A stretch of DNA of 64,000 nt from Cupriavidus gilardii (lineage in GTDB: Bacteria > Pseudomonadota > Gammaproteobacteria > Burkholderiales > Burkholderiaceae). The notes beneath the pieces were generated by a model. It searched no databases, was not told where the DNA came from, and saw only the letters and a list, made by a program, of their open reading frames with translations. Within the stretch, counting starts at the first letter, position 1. Each line of letters starts with the position of its first letter. Position numbers and translations under genes: made by a program. The stretch covers positions 124,001 through 188,000 of the forward strand of contig NZ_JABTYE010000003.1 in NCBI RefSeq assembly GCF_013314895.1. The letters are read 5' to 3'. Below are positions 51,963 through 61,409 of this stretch, piece by piece.

Positions 51963-54596
51963 TTATTGATAGGCCCCCGGCGCGCTGGCACTCGGGCTGG
52001 TTGGAACTGGCGCGGCTGGCGGCGCCGCCGGGGCAGTTGGCAAGGCCGACTGTCCTCCCGTGGCGCCATTCACCGGCCCCTGCACCGCCCCATTTCCCGG
52101 CACCGCAGGCGGCGGAACCGGAACCGGAACGGGAGCCGGTGCCGGAGCCGTGCCGCCGACGCCCGCGCCGGCGGTCGGGGCCTGATATGCGCCGGGGCTC
52201 GGTGCGGAGATGGTTCCGTTGCCCGGGCCAACTGCCGTGCCGCCCGGCTCGACCGCCGAAGCTCCCTGCCCTGGCGCCGGCACCGGCTCCCCGAACGGCG
52301 CCGAGGCCTGCGGATCGGCCGGCATCGGGACCGGCTCGTCCTCGTCGAGCACCTCGGGCTCGGAAGCCATGCCGTTGTCGACCGGCTGCTCGTGCCGCGC
52401 GGCCGGCGCCGGCGCGACGTGGACCTCGGCCGCCGCTTCCGGCTCCGACGCGGGACCGAAGGTGCGCGCCCACCAGCCTTCCACCGACTTGAGCCAAGGA
52501 TCGAGCATGCCGGGCTGCTGCTGGTTCTCGAAGCGCACGCGCTGATCGATGGCGCGGGTCTGCAAAGCGCGGCGGAAGACGTCGCCGACGATCGGCAGCG
52601 CACTGTGCGCGCCCTGGCCCCAATAGTCGCTGCGCAGCGTCACGCGGGCGTCGTTGAAGCCGACCCAGGCCCCGGCCACCAGCTGCGGATGCATCAGGAT
52701 GAACCAGCCATCGGCGTTGTCCTGCGTGGTGCCGGTCTTGCCCGCGACGTCGGCATGGATGCCGTAGCGGGTGCGGATGCTGGCCCCGGTGCCGCGGGCG
52801 ACCACATCGCGCATCACGTCGAGCAGCGTGTAGGCGACCGCGGGCGGCAACACGCGCTCCGGCGACGCCGGGCGGAAGGACTCGAGCACATGGCCGTCGC
52901 GGTCCTCGATGCGGGTCACCATGGTCGGCTCCAGATAGGCGCCGCCGTTGGCGATGGTGCCGTAGGCCGCCACCATTTCCTTCAGCGTCACGGGGCTGGT
53001 GCCCAGCGCCAGCGAGGGCACCGTATCGAGCCGGCTCTGCCGCACGCCCATCGCGCGCGCCAGGTTGGCCACGCGCACGGGGCCCACCTGCTGCATCAGT
53101 TGCGCGGTGATGGTGTTCTTCGAATAGACCAGGCCGTCGCGCAGCGTCAGATCGCGTCCGCTCGGCGGGCCGCCGTCGGTCGGGCGCCAGACCTCGCCGC
53201 CGGCCAGCCGGATCTCGACCGCCTCGTCGCGCAAGGTCGTATCGGGGCCGATGCCCTGCGCAAAGGCTGCGCCATAGACGAAGGGCTTGAAGGTCGAGCC
53301 GGGCTGGCGGCGCGCCTGTTGCACATGATCGAAGGCATCGTCGGCGAAGTCGCGGCTGCCGACCCACGCGCGGATCTCGCCGTTGCGCGGGTCGAGCGCC
53401 AGAAAGCCGGCCTGGATACGGGTCTTCTGCTCGTGCAGCGTGCGCATCGCCTCGCCGTCCTTGCGCAGTTGCGCGAGCGCATCCGCATCGCTGAGCCCGG
53501 CGTCGCGTGCCGCCCGGTACTGGCCGGTCTCGCGCATGAAGGCCTCGACCAGCGCGCGATTCGCGCTCCAGCCGCCCCGCGGCGACCACGCGGCATTGGC
53601 AATGCCCTGCAGCCGCGCGCCCTGGCGCGCCACCGCCTGGTTGGCCATCGCCTGCAGCCGCGAATCGATGGTGGTATGGACCACCAGGCCGTCGGTGTAG
53701 ATGTTGTAGTCGTTGCGGTCGGCCCAGTCGATCAGCCATTTGCGCAGCTGCTGCGCGAAATGCGGGGCGGGGCCCTCCTCCGGCGTCTGGCGCTCGAAGT
53801 CGATCCGCAGCGGACGCTTCTTCAGCGCCTCGAACTGGGCGGGCTTGAGCTTGCCCCGCTTGACCATCTGCGCCAGCACGATGTTGCGGCGCTCGACCGC
53901 GCGCTCGGGATTGAGCACCGGGTTGTAGTAGCTGGTGCCCTTGAGCATGCCGACCAGCGTGGCGCTCTCGAGCACGTCGAGCCGATCGGCCGGCTTGTCG
54001 AAGTACGTCCGCGCCGCCATCTCGATGCCGGTGGCGTTGTACAGGAACGGCACCGTATTCAGATAGGTCTCGAGAATCTCGTCCTTCGAATACAGCGCCT
54101 CGATCTTCAGCGCGGTGATCGCTTCCTTGATCTTGCGCGTCACGCTGGCGGCGCGGCCGATCTCCTCGGGATACAGGTTGCGCGCCAGCTGCTGGGTCAG
54201 CGTGGAACCGCCCTGCCGGTCGCCCGACAGCGTGTACCAGGCCGCCGCCGCGGTGCGCCGCCAGTCCAGGCCGAAGTGCTCGTAAAAGCGGTGGTCCTCG
54301 GTGGCGATCAATGCCGCGACGACGTTCGGCGAAATCTTGTCCAGCGGCACCCAGTCGCGGTTGGCGCGCTTGAACTCGGCCAGCAGCTTGCCGTCGGCGG
54401 ACAGCACCTGGGCCGGCCGCTCGGACTTGGCCTTGCGGATATCGCTGATGCCCGGCGTGAACGGCACCAGCACCAGCGTATAGGCGAGAAAGAGGACGGG
54501 CACCGCGGCCACGCCCCAGGCGATCTGGCGGCCGGTCGGCCGGCGCAGCCGCGCACGCCAGTCGGCGAGGGTGCTGCGCAAACGTTCGCGCATCAT
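51963..54596 (-). CDS. class A penicillin-binding protein (PBP1-type)
   Basis: This 877-residue two-domain murein synthase has a membrane anchor near residues 25-47. The GT51 glycosyltransferase has ATEDHRFYEHFGLDWRR and QGGSTLTQQLARNLYPEE near 95-150. The transpeptidase has its nucleophile Ser434 in GSTFKPF, then YSKNTI and the AGKTGTTQDNADGWF box near 625. It polymerises and cross-links peptidoglycan in the periplasm. The last 150 residues are Pro/Ala/Gly-rich. I chose the ATG pair at 54596/54593; an ATG at 54677 is in frame, but the extension is basic and unlike a membrane leader. The ribosome site is poor for each. The end is followed by palindromic repeats. Confidence 0.88.
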   Translation of the reverse strand: MMRERLRSTLADWRARLRRPTGRQIAWGVAAVPVLFLAYTLVLVPFTPGISDIRKAKSERPAQVLSADGKLLAEFKRANRDWVPLDKISPNVVAALIATEDHRFYEHFGLDWRRTAAAAWYTLSGDRQGGSTLTQQLARNLYPEEIGRAASVTRKIKEAITALKIEALYSKDEILETYLNTVPFLYNATGIEMAARTYFDKPADRLDVLESATLVGMLKGTSYYNPVLNPERAVERRNIVLAQMVKRGKLKPAQFEALKKRPLRIDFERQTPEEGPAPHFAQQLRKWLIDWADRNDYNIYTDGLVVHTTIDSRLQAMANQAVARQGARLQGIANAAWSPRGGWSANRALVEAFMRETGQYRAARDAGLSDADALAQLRKDGEAMRTLHEQKTRIQAGFLALDPRNGEIRAWVGSRDFADDAFDHVQQARRQPGSTFKPFVYGAAFAQGIGPDTTLRDEAVEIRLAGGEVWRPTDGGPPSGRDLTLRDGLVYSKNTITAQLMQQVGPVRVANLARAMGVRQSRLDTVPSLALGTSPVTLKEMVAAYGTIANGGAYLEPTMVTRIEDRDGHVLESFRPASPERVLPPAVAYTLLDVMRDVVARGTGASIRTRYGIHADVAGKTGTTQDNADGWFILMHPQLVAGAWVGFNDARVTLRSDYWGQGAHSALPIVGDVFRRALQTRAIDQRVRFENQQQPGMLDPWLKSVEGWWARTFGPASEPEAAAEVHVAPAPAARHEQPVDNGMASEPEVLDEDEPVPMPADPQASAPFGEPVPAPGQGASAVEPGGTAVGPGNGTISAPSPGAYQAPTAGAGVGGTAPAPAPVPVPVPPPAVPGNGAVQGPVNGATGGQSALPTAPAAPPAAPVPTSPSASAPGAYQ

Positions 54597-54807
54597 GGCG
54601 CGCGGTCGCCGGCGAGGCCGGCGTTGAGTAGGGAAAGACGCTTCACACGGAGTACAGCGGATTCGCGAAGCGTGCATCGTACCAAAACGGCCGTGCGCCC
54701 TGCCGTGCTCGCACTTCGCGGCGCCGGCCAGCCATGCTGCGGTCCGCCATCGCGCTCATCCCGGTCTCATTCTGCGCCGCTACGCTGCGGGCTTTCAGGG
54801 ACCGACG

Positions 54808-55770
54808 GTGCCCGACACCCTTGCCCCGCCCCCCGCAGACCTTGCCAGTTTTCCGATGCCTTCCGCCCGACTGATGACGCTCGCCGCCCTTCTGCTGCAA
54901 TCGAGCGGGGCAGTGCTGTTCGCCAGCCATCTTGCGGGCCTGCATGCCGCGCACTACGTGTCCTGCAGCCTGCTGCTGACCGCAGGGGTGTGCCTGGCCG
55001 GGTCGCGCGGCAGGCTGCCGGGGCACGGCCGGATGTGGCTCGCGCTCGCCAACGCACTGACCGCGGTCTCCTATATCGGCTTCTTCTTCGCCCTGCGCTA
55101 TCTGCCGGCGGCAGTCGTGGGTGCCCTCGAAGTCGGCGTCGCCGTGCTGACCGCCATGGCGTTCGCCTGCGCGCGCGACCGGCGGGGCCCGCCCCGCGCG
55201 CGTCGGCTGACCTGTGCCGGCATCGCCGCCGGCTGCATGCTGCTCGGATGGTCCGCGCAGGATCGGGGGGTGGCCGACCACGGCTGGGTGCTGGCGATGG
55301 CGGCGCTGGCCTGCTGCGTTGCCTCGGGCATCGGTTCGGCACTGACCGTGCACGTCTGCAAGCGGTTGCAGGAACTTGGCTGGACCCCGGCGACCATCGT
55401 CGCACACCGCTTTCATCTCGCGCTGGGCCTGGCGCTGGCGTGGAGCTGGCTCGAAGCACCGAGCGCCATACCGGCCGACCCCCGCCTGCTGCTGGCCCTG
55501 GTGGCAGTCGGCGCGCTGTGCGTGCTGGCGCCGCAGTGGCTGCTGCAACGGGCGATCAGCCGCACCGACCCGCTTTCCGTGCAGCTGTGGACAGGCCTGC
55601 AGCCGGCCATGGCCCTGGGACTGTCGCACCTGTCTCCGGCCTATCGGTGGCATGGCCCGACCTTTGCCGCCGTGCTGCTGGTCACCGCATCGGTGCTGGC
55701 GGATCTGCGGCTGCAGGAGGGCTGGCAACCGCCGCGCGGGCGGCTGGCGGGCTGGCTCGCGCGCGGATGA
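54808..55770 (+). CDS. EamA (DMT) family permease, RhtA-like
   Basis: This 320-residue inner membrane protein has about ten hydrophobic segments in two EamA repeats, typical of the drug/metabolite transporter family. NALTAVSYIGFFFALRYLPAAVVGALE (region near 85-110) matches the repeat 1 end, and ALCVLAPQWLLQRAISRTDP the same place in repeat 2. RhtA-type members export threonine, homoserine or other metabolites. The GTG at 54808 is the first start; an ATG at 54856 would remove a Pro-rich 16-residue head and is possible. It diverges from the penicillin-binding protein gene. The substrate is not known. Confidence 0.82.
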   Translation: MPDTLAPPPADLASFPMPSARLMTLAALLLQSSGAVLFASHLAGLHAAHYVSCSLLLTAGVCLAGSRGRLPGHGRMWLALANALTAVSYIGFFFALRYLPAAVVGALEVGVAVLTAMAFACARDRRGPPRARRLTCAGIAAGCMLLGWSAQDRGVADHGWVLAMAALACCVASGIGSALTVHVCKRLQELGWTPATIVAHRFHLALGLALAWSWLEAPSAIPADPRLLLALVAVGALCVLAPQWLLQRAISRTDPLSVQLWTGLQPAMALGLSHLSPAYRWHGPTFAAVLLVTASVLADLRLQEGWQPPRGRLAGWLARG

Positions 55771-55920
55771 CGGCCCTGCGTGCCCGGCGCGGCGCCCGCA
55801 ATCCGCTTATGATCGCGTTTGCTCGCCGCAGCCCATCGCACCATGCGCCAGGGGGCCGTCCCGACACGGGATCCCGGTCGGTGGTGCGGCGACCGTCCGT
55901 CCAGTCAAGACCGAGGAACC

Positions 55921-56625
55921 ATGCCAGATCTTTCCGCGTACCCGATCACCCGCAAATGGCCCGCCCAACATCCCGACCGGCTCCAGCTCTATTCGCTGCC
56001 GACGCCCAACGGCGTCAAGGCATCGATCATGCTCGAGGAAATCGGGCTGCCTTATGAACCGCACCTGGTCCGTTTCGACACCGACGACCAGCTGTCGCCC
56101 GAATTCCTGTCGCTGAATCCGAACAACAAGATTCCGGCGATCCTCGATCCGAACGGCCCGGGCGGCAAGCCGCTGGCGCTGTTCGAATCCGGCGCGATCC
56201 TGCTGTACCTGGCCGAAAAGACCGGCAAGCTGATCCCTTCGGATCCGGCCGCGCGCTATCAAACCATTCAGTGGGTGATGTTCCAGATGGGCGGCGTGGG
56301 CCCGATGTTCGGCCAGCTCGGCTTCTTCCACAAGTTCGCCGGCAAGGCATACGAGGACAAACGCCCGCGCGACCGCTATGTCGCCGAATCGCGGCGCCTG
56401 CTCGGCGTACTGGAGAAACACCTGGCGGGTCGCGACTGGATCATGGGCGACCAATACACCATCGCCGATGTCGCCACCTTCCCCTGGATCCGCAACCTGA
56501 TCGGCTTCTACGAGGCCCGGGAACTGGTCGGCTTCGACGATTTTCCGCAGGTGCAGCGCGTGCTGAACGTCTTTGTCGCGCGGCCGGCGGTGATCCGCGG
56601 GCTGGAGATTCCCAAGCGCGGCTGA
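55921..56625 (+). CDS. glutathione S-transferase, YghU/YfcG-like
   Basis: This 234-residue protein has a thioredoxin-like domain with LYSLPTPNGVKASIMLEEIGLPYE (region near 23-47), the usual PTPNG turn of nucleophilic Nu-class transferases, then NPNNKIPAI near 80 with the cis-Pro and FESGAILLYLA for glutathione binding. A helical C-terminal domain follows, with GDQYTIADVATFPW near 185. Such enzymes have disulfide-reductase activity on small substrates with glutathione. GAGGA lies just before the ATG. A probable terminator follows the gene. It is not linked to its neighbours in function. Confidence 0.9.
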   Translation: MPDLSAYPITRKWPAQHPDRLQLYSLPTPNGVKASIMLEEIGLPYEPHLVRFDTDDQLSPEFLSLNPNNKIPAILDPNGPGGKPLALFESGAILLYLAEKTGKLIPSDPAARYQTIQWVMFQMGGVGPMFGQLGFFHKFAGKAYEDKRPRDRYVAESRRLLGVLEKHLAGRDWIMGDQYTIADVATFPWIRNLIGFYEARELVGFDDFPQVQRVLNVFVARPAVIRGLEIPKRG

Positions 56626-56644
56626 GTTTCATGCGCTGCTGCCC

Positions 56645-56685
56645 GCGCATTTCGCCACGCGAAACGCCGCGGGGCTTTTCTTTTA
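56645..56685 (+). terminator. probable terminator after the glutathione transferase gene
   Basis: TTTCGC (56650-56655) and GCGAAA (56659-56664) form a tight stem. A second overlapping stem, GAAACGCC/GGGGCTTTTC, ends in the T-rich TTTTCTTTT (56675-56683). The T tract just after a GC-rich stem and 50 bases beyond the stop codon fits a Rho-independent end. Confidence 0.5.
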
Positions 56686-56802
56686 CTTTTCGTCTCCTCG
56701 TCTTTAGACTTCGTGCACGGTCGTTCGTTTTCGTGACGAGGCGATGTGGCAGTGCGGCATGAAGACGAATGGCCCCCATTCGATAAAACGAGGAGACAAA
56801 CC

Positions 56803-58239
56803 ATGCAGCTCACCACGCGCGCCGCCCTGGCGTTGGCGCTTGCCGCCGCATTGCCGCTGGCCGCCTGCGGCGGCGACGACGACGATCCGCCGCGCCAGCC
56901 GGAAGAGACCCGCGCCCAGGACAGCCGCACCTTCACCGTCAACGAAGCGGCACTGGCTTTCCCCGCGCTGGCCGGCGCGCCGGAGACCGACCGCTGGACC
57001 GGCACGCTGAAGGGCTCGGGCTATCGCATCGAGGTCCCCAAGCAGTGGAACGGCAAGCTCGTGATGTACGCGCACGGCTATGCCGGCACCGGCGAGGCAC
57101 TGAACGTGACCACGCCGTCGATCCGCCGCCATCTGCTGGAGGCCGGCTACGCGTGGGCGGCATCGAGCTACAGCAAGAACTATTACGACGTGCGCGCCGG
57201 CGTCGAGGACACCAATGCGCTGGCGCTGGCCTTCGTGCAGATCGCCGCGCAAAACCGGCGCCCGCTCGCGCCGCCCAGCCGCGTCTACATCGTCGGCCAT
57301 TCGATGGGCGGCCATATCGCGGCCGCGGCTGTCGATCAGGAAACGCTGGAGACGGCCAACAACAAGGTCCGCTATCACGGCGCCGTGCCGATGTGCGGGG
57401 TGCTCGGCGACTCCGAACTGTTCGACTACTTCGCGGCCTATCAGCTGGCGGCGCAGCAGTATGCGGGCCGTCCCGCCACCGCCTGGCCGGTGACCAACTG
57501 GGCAGAGATCGCGCCGGCGGTGCGCGACGCGCTGTTCACCACCTTCCCGAGCGCGACCACCGCACAGGGCGACAAGGTCAAGGCGATCGTGCAGAACCTC
57601 ACTGGCGGCGCGCGGCCCATGTTCGATCAGGGCTTCGCCGGCCCGGTGCAGAACACGGTATGGGGCACCTTCGGCGGCGACGGCACCATCAACGGCATCC
57701 TGAACCGCAACGGGGTGTCGACCACCGACATCGTCTATCAGCTCGACGGCGACCCCGCGCTGTCGGCGGAGGAAACCACGCTGAACGGCACGATCCTGCG
57801 AGCGAAGGCAGACCCCGAGGCCAATCGCCTGCGGCGCGATGGCCTGCGGTGGATCCCGAAGACCAACGCGCGCATCAACGTGCCGGTGGTCACGCTGCAT
57901 ACGCTCGGCGATATGTACGTGCCCTTCAGCATGCAGCAGATCTACAAGCGGCGGGCCGATGCGCGTGGCACCGCGCAATGGCTGGTGCAGCGCGCGATCC
58001 GAGGCGTCAGCCATTGCGATTTCACCGTGGCCGAGCAGACCGCGGCGTTCGATGCGATGGTGCAGTGGGAACAGGGCGGACCCAGGCCCGAGGGCGACAA
58101 CGTGCTCGACGCCGCCACGGTGGCGCGGCCCGACTACGGCTGCCGGTTCACCAACAACACGGTGACGGCCGACGATTCGCCTGCGGTCGCGCAGGGGCGG
58201 CCGCAGATCGCCGCGGCGTTGCCGTGTCCGGCGTCGTAA
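56803..58239 (+). CDS. alpha/beta hydrolase lipoprotein (esterase/depolymerase-like)
   Basis: This 478-residue exported protein has a signal peptide ending in the lipobox PLAAC at residues 19-23, followed by GGDDDD. The hydrolase core has YAHGYAG near 90, the nucleophile elbow GHSMGG with Ser167, and a late SHCDFT that may hold the catalytic His. A large lid-like region with Thr and Asn lies between them. It is similar in style to secreted esterases, tannase-like or PHB-depolymerase-like enzymes; the substrate cannot be told. Two Cys near PMCGVLGD and DYGCRF may form a disulfide. AGGAGA at 56791-56796 supports the start. The end is followed by a palindromic repeat pair. Confidence 0.78.
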   Translation: MQLTTRAALALALAAALPLAACGGDDDDPPRQPEETRAQDSRTFTVNEAALAFPALAGAPETDRWTGTLKGSGYRIEVPKQWNGKLVMYAHGYAGTGEALNVTTPSIRRHLLEAGYAWAASSYSKNYYDVRAGVEDTNALALAFVQIAAQNRRPLAPPSRVYIVGHSMGGHIAAAAVDQETLETANNKVRYHGAVPMCGVLGDSELFDYFAAYQLAAQQYAGRPATAWPVTNWAEIAPAVRDALFTTFPSATTAQGDKVKAIVQNLTGGARPMFDQGFAGPVQNTVWGTFGGDGTINGILNRNGVSTTDIVYQLDGDPALSAEETTLNGTILRAKADPEANRLRRDGLRWIPKTNARINVPVVTLHTLGDMYVPFSMQQIYKRRADARGTAQWLVQRAIRGVSHCDFTVAEQTAAFDAMVQWEQGGPRPEGDNVLDAATVARPDYGCRFTNNTVTADDSPAVAQGRPQIAAALPCPAS

Positions 58240-58270
58240 GGCGAGCGATGTCGCGCTGATTGGCGCTTGT

Positions 58271-58392
58271 CCCTCTCCCCCAGCCCCTTTCCCGCTCGCG
58301 GGAGAGGGGAGCCGAATCGCGGTTTACCAGTGTCTTCGCAGCCCGCTTTTCTCCCCTCTCCCGCGTGCGGGAGAGGGGTCGGGGGGAGAGGG
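58271..58392. repeat. second inverted pair of CCCTCTCCC palindromic repeats
   Basis: CCCCTTTCCCGC (58284-58295), TC, GCGGGAGAGGGG (58298-58309) has one mismatch. CCCCTCTCCCGC (58353-58364), GT, GCGGGAGAGGGG (58367-58378) is perfect. They point in opposite directions, with CCCTCTCCCCC at the left end and GGGGGGAGAGGG at the right. The pair separates the convergent hydrolase and LysR genes and may also end transcription. Confidence 0.87.
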
Positions 58393-58417
58393 CAAACAGC
58401 GCTCGCAGACCGCGGCC

Positions 58418-59365
58418 TCATGCCCGTCGCTTGACTGGCCGTACCGCCTCCAGCGATACGCGTGCGAAGTCCGGATGCCCGGCCAGCGTCTCCACCAGAA
58501 AATCCGCCAGCAAGCGGTTGCGCCGCGGCACATGCGCGCGTGCCGGCATGTACAGGAACACCCCGTAGCGCTCGGTCGCGTGCTCTGGCAGCACCGTCAC
58601 CAGCCGTCCGGCCCGCAGGTGCCCCGCCACCGCATAGTTGAAGAACTGCCCGATCGCTGCGCCGCTTGCGACCGTCTCCACTTCGGCATCGACATCGTTG
58701 GTGGCGACAAACGGCGCAAAGGTGCGCGTCTCGATCTCGCCGTCGACCAGGAACTCCCACGGGAAGACCTTGCCGGTACGCGGATGCAGAAAGCTGGTGC
58801 AGCGGTGCCGCTCTAGCTCGGCGATGGACCGCGGCACGCCATGCCGCTCCAGGTAGGCCGGCGCCGCGCAGACGATCAACTGCAGCGGCGCGATGCGGCG
58901 CGCCACCAGCGAACTGTCGGGCAGGCTGCCGGTGCGCAGACCGATATCGATGCCCTGCTCGATCACGTCGGTCAGCTGATCGCCGACCATCAGTTCGACG
59001 GCGACATCGGGGTACGCCTGCACGAATTCGCCGATTGCCGGCGCGACATAGCTGCGTGCCAGCGAACACGGCGACGCGACCCGGACCACGCCGGCCACCT
59101 GCTCGCGGTCGCCGTCGATATGGCGCAGCGACAGCTCCAGCGATTCGACCGGGCGCTGGCACTGCGCCAGCAGTTGCTCCCCCTCGCGAGTCAGTCCGAC
59201 CTTCTGCGTGGTACGGTGCAGCAGCCGCACGCCGAGCATCCGTTCGAGCAGCATGACCTGCTTGCTCGCCGCCTGCGGCGTCATGCCCAGTTCGCGCGCG
59301 CCCTGGCTGAAGCTGCGGGCCTGGGCCACGCGTACGAATACCGTCAGCGCTCGCAAGCGATCCAT
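58418..59365 (-). CDS. LysR family transcriptional regulator
   Basis: This 315-residue regulator has the N-terminal winged helix-turn-helix (FVRVAQARSFSQGARELGMTPQAASKQVMLLE region, residues 10-42) with RLLHRTTQKVGLTREG after it, then a two-lobe LysR substrate domain (VVRVASPCSLARSYVAPAI onward). The ATG at 59365 (MDRLRALTVFVRV) is the family start; an in-frame ATG at 59404 adds 13 residues. It diverges from paoABC, so it probably controls that operon and itself through the dyads in the shared gap. Unusually, Ala/Gln replace the usual Pro/Ser-Ala-Leu in the recognition helix (TPQAASKQ), as in the CrgA/DsdC-like subgroup. The inducer is unknown. Confidence 0.88.
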   Translation of the reverse strand: MDRLRALTVFVRVAQARSFSQGARELGMTPQAASKQVMLLERMLGVRLLHRTTQKVGLTREGEQLLAQCQRPVESLELSLRHIDGDREQVAGVVRVASPCSLARSYVAPAIGEFVQAYPDVAVELMVGDQLTDVIEQGIDIGLRTGSLPDSSLVARRIAPLQLIVCAAPAYLERHGVPRSIAELERHRCTSFLHPRTGKVFPWEFLVDGEIETRTFAPFVATNDVDAEVETVASGAAIGQFFNYAVAGHLRAGRLVTVLPEHATERYGVFLYMPARAHVPRRNRLLADFLVETLAGHPDFARVSLEAVRPVKRRA

Positions 59366-59721
59366 CGCGCGATCCTGGTCCGTGGGTTGCGAAGTTGGGA
59401 ACATGGGGGACGCCTGGCCGGTCGCCGCGATCGAACGATCGCCCCCAGGCGGCATGCTGGCGCCAGTATCGCGGCAATGCGCTGACAAGCCGCTGACCCG
59501 AAACTGTCACCACGCTGACAGCGCCGTGACGATGCGCTGACGGCGCGGCCGCCAAAGCCAGGCCCCGCCTCGTTCCCTTCCATTCGGTTGAAGGGGTTTC
59601 AACCACGCCGAGGCTACCACCCGCTAAAGCGATTGCGCAAACTGCGCCGCATCGCGCTGTCTGCCGTATCGGCCAAACCTCGGCAGCGCCGGCCCAACCA
59701 CCTCGACTCGGGAGCACCAAC
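59366..59721. other. 356-base divergent control region, LysR / paoA
   Basis: Two clear dyads: CTGTCA-N6-TGACAG at 59504-59521, and GGTTGAA-N5-TTCAACC at 59586-59604, which contains a T-N11-A (59589 and 59601) as LysR regulators prefer. GCTGAC recurs in the same orientation near 59481, 59492, 59515 and 59546. No gene is seen. Confidence 0.6.
59586..59604. promoter_or_regulatory. candidate LysR binding dyad (GGTTGAA-N5-TTCAACC)
   Basis: A perfect 7-bp inverted repeat with T-N11-A geometry, 118 bases before paoA and 221 before the LysR start, is a good candidate for the primary LysR site. Confidence 0.6.
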
Positions 59722-60414
59722 ATGGGCGATCGCAACGACGACACAGGCACGCCGCGTCTCAGCCGGCGCGCGTTTCTCGGCACCACGGTGGCCGCCGGGG
59801 GCATCACGGTGCTGCCCGCGACCTCGGCGCTCGCACAGACGGCGGGCGCCGCCCCGAGCGAGCCGGTGCAGGCCACCGCTGGCGCACCGAACGCACCGGT
59901 CACGCTGACGGTCAACGGCAAACGCCACCGGCTCGCGCTGGATGTCCGCACCTCGCTGCTCGACGCGCTGCGCGAGACGCTGCATCTGACCGGCACCAAG
60001 AAGGGCTGCGACCACGGGCAGTGCGGCGCCTGCACGGTGCTGTTGAACGGCCGCCGCATCAACTCGTGCCTGACGCTCGCCGTGATGCACCAGCAGGACG
60101 AGATCACCACCATCGAGGGGCTGGAGCGCAACGGGCAGCTGCATCCGGTGCAGGCGGCCTTCATCGCGCACGACGGCTTTCAGTGCGGCTTCTGCACGCC
60201 CGGCCAGATCTGCTCCGCGGTCGGCATGCTGCGCGAGGTCGCCGACGGCGTGCCCAGCCATGCCAGCGCCGATCTGAGCGGCGCCCGCACGGTATCGCTG
60301 CAGGACCTGAGCGAGGCGGAGGTGCGCGAGCGCATGAGCGGCAACCTGTGCCGCTGCAGCGCCTATCCCAATATCGTCGCCGCCATTCGCAGCGCGGCCG
60401 GGAGCCAGCGATGA
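59722..60414 (+). CDS. paoA: periplasmic aldehyde oxidoreductase, 2Fe-2S subunit
   Basis: This 230-residue iron-sulfur subunit belongs to the xanthine-oxidase family. A Tat signal ([10 protein letters not shown] near residues 13-22, then a hydrophobic stretch to LAQ) sends the folded complex to the periplasm. Two 2Fe-2S sites follow: the plant ferredoxin type in [13 protein letters not shown] with a later Cys (near 93-113), and the helical type with CGFCTPGQ (near 155) and [10 protein letters not shown] (near 213). Electrons pass from the molybdenum site in PaoC to FAD in PaoB through it. It overlaps paoB by ATGA. PaoABC detoxifies aromatic aldehydes in E. coli. Confidence 0.92.
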   Translation: MGDRNDDTGTPRLSRRAFLGTTVAAGGITVLPATSALAQTAGAAPSEPVQATAGAPNAPVTLTVNGKRHRLALDVRTSLLDALRETLHLTGTKKGCDHGQCGACTVLLNGRRINSCLTLAVMHQQDEITTIEGLERNGQLHPVQAAFIAHDGFQCGFCTPGQICSAVGMLREVADGVPSHASADLSGARTVSLQDLSEAEVRERMSGNLCRCSAYPNIVAAIRSAAGSQR

Positions 60415-61409
60415 TGCCATTCACCTACGAGCGCCCGGCTGCGCTCAGGGAGGCGGTCGCGTCCGCGGCCCAGCCCGACGCCCGCTTCATCGCCGGCGGC
60501 ACCAATCTGCTCGACCTGATGAAGCTGCAGATCGAGCGGCCCACGCGGCTGATCGACGTCAACGCGCTGCCGCTGCAAGGCATCGAGGCCAACGCCGACG
60601 GCACGCTGCGCATCGGTGCCACCGTGCGCAACAGCGATCTGGCGGCCCACCCGCTGGTGCGCGAGCGCTATCCGCTGCTGACGCGGGCGCTGCTGTCCGG
60701 CGCCTCCGCGCAGATCCGCAACAAGGCCACCACCGCCGGCAATCTGCTGCAACGCACGCGCTGCCCCTACTTCTACGACACCGCGATGCCGTGCAACAAG
60801 CGTACGCCAGGCTCGGGTTGTTCGGCGCTGCGCGGCATCAACCGCATGCATGCCGTGGTCGGCTACAGCGATGCCTGCATCGCGGTGCATCCCTCGGATA
60901 TGGCGGTCGCGCTGAGCGCGCTCGATGCGCGGATCGAAACCGTGCAGCCCGATGGTCGCCTGCGCGTGATCCCGATCCAGCAGCTCTACCGCGCGCCGGG
61001 CCAGACGCCGCACCTGGAGACCAATCTGGCGCCGGGCGAACTGATCGGCGCCGTGGTGCTGCCACCGCCCCCGCCCGGCGTGCAGTCCTATCGCAAGGTG
61101 CGCGATCGCGCCTCGTTCGCCTTCGCGCTGGTGTCGGTGGCGCTGGTCGCGGACGTCGAGGGCGGCCGCATGCGGAACGTGCGGGCGGCCTTCGGCGGCA
61201 TCGCACATCAGCCGTGGCGCGTGCCGGAGGCGGAAGCCATGCTGACCGGCAAGGTCCCATCGGCGCAGCTGTTCGGCCGGGCCGCGGACGCGGCGCTGGC
61301 CGGCGCACGCGGCTTCGGCGGCAACGACTTCAAGATTCCGCTGGCCAGGCAGGTGCTGCAGGCCAGCCTGACGCAGGCATCGCAACGCGACGGAGCGCAC
61401 CATGGATGA
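60411..61409 (+). CDS. paoB: periplasmic aldehyde oxidoreductase, FAD subunit
   Basis: This 332-residue FAD-binding subunit of the CO-dehydrogenase/xanthine-oxidase type has [13 protein letters not shown] near 26, [22 protein letters not shown] (region near 103) and a C-terminal domain with [18 protein letters not shown]. The Cys-rich insert [21 protein letters not shown] near 122-145 is the hallmark of PaoB, which carries an extra 4Fe-4S cluster. It has no signal peptide and is exported together with PaoA. The start overlaps the paoA stop, and the end overlaps paoC by eight bases, so translation is coupled along the operon. Confidence 0.92.
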   Translation: MMPFTYERPAALREAVASAAQPDARFIAGGTNLLDLMKLQIERPTRLIDVNALPLQGIEANADGTLRIGATVRNSDLAAHPLVRERYPLLTRALLSGASAQIRNKATTAGNLLQRTRCPYFYDTAMPCNKRTPGSGCSALRGINRMHAVVGYSDACIAVHPSDMAVALSALDARIETVQPDGRLRVIPIQQLYRAPGQTPHLETNLAPGELIGAVVLPPPPPGVQSYRKVRDRASFAFALVSVALVADVEGGRMRNVRAAFGGIAHQPWRVPEAEAMLTGKVPSAQLFGRAADAALAGARGFGGNDFKIPLARQVLQASLTQASQRDGAHHG

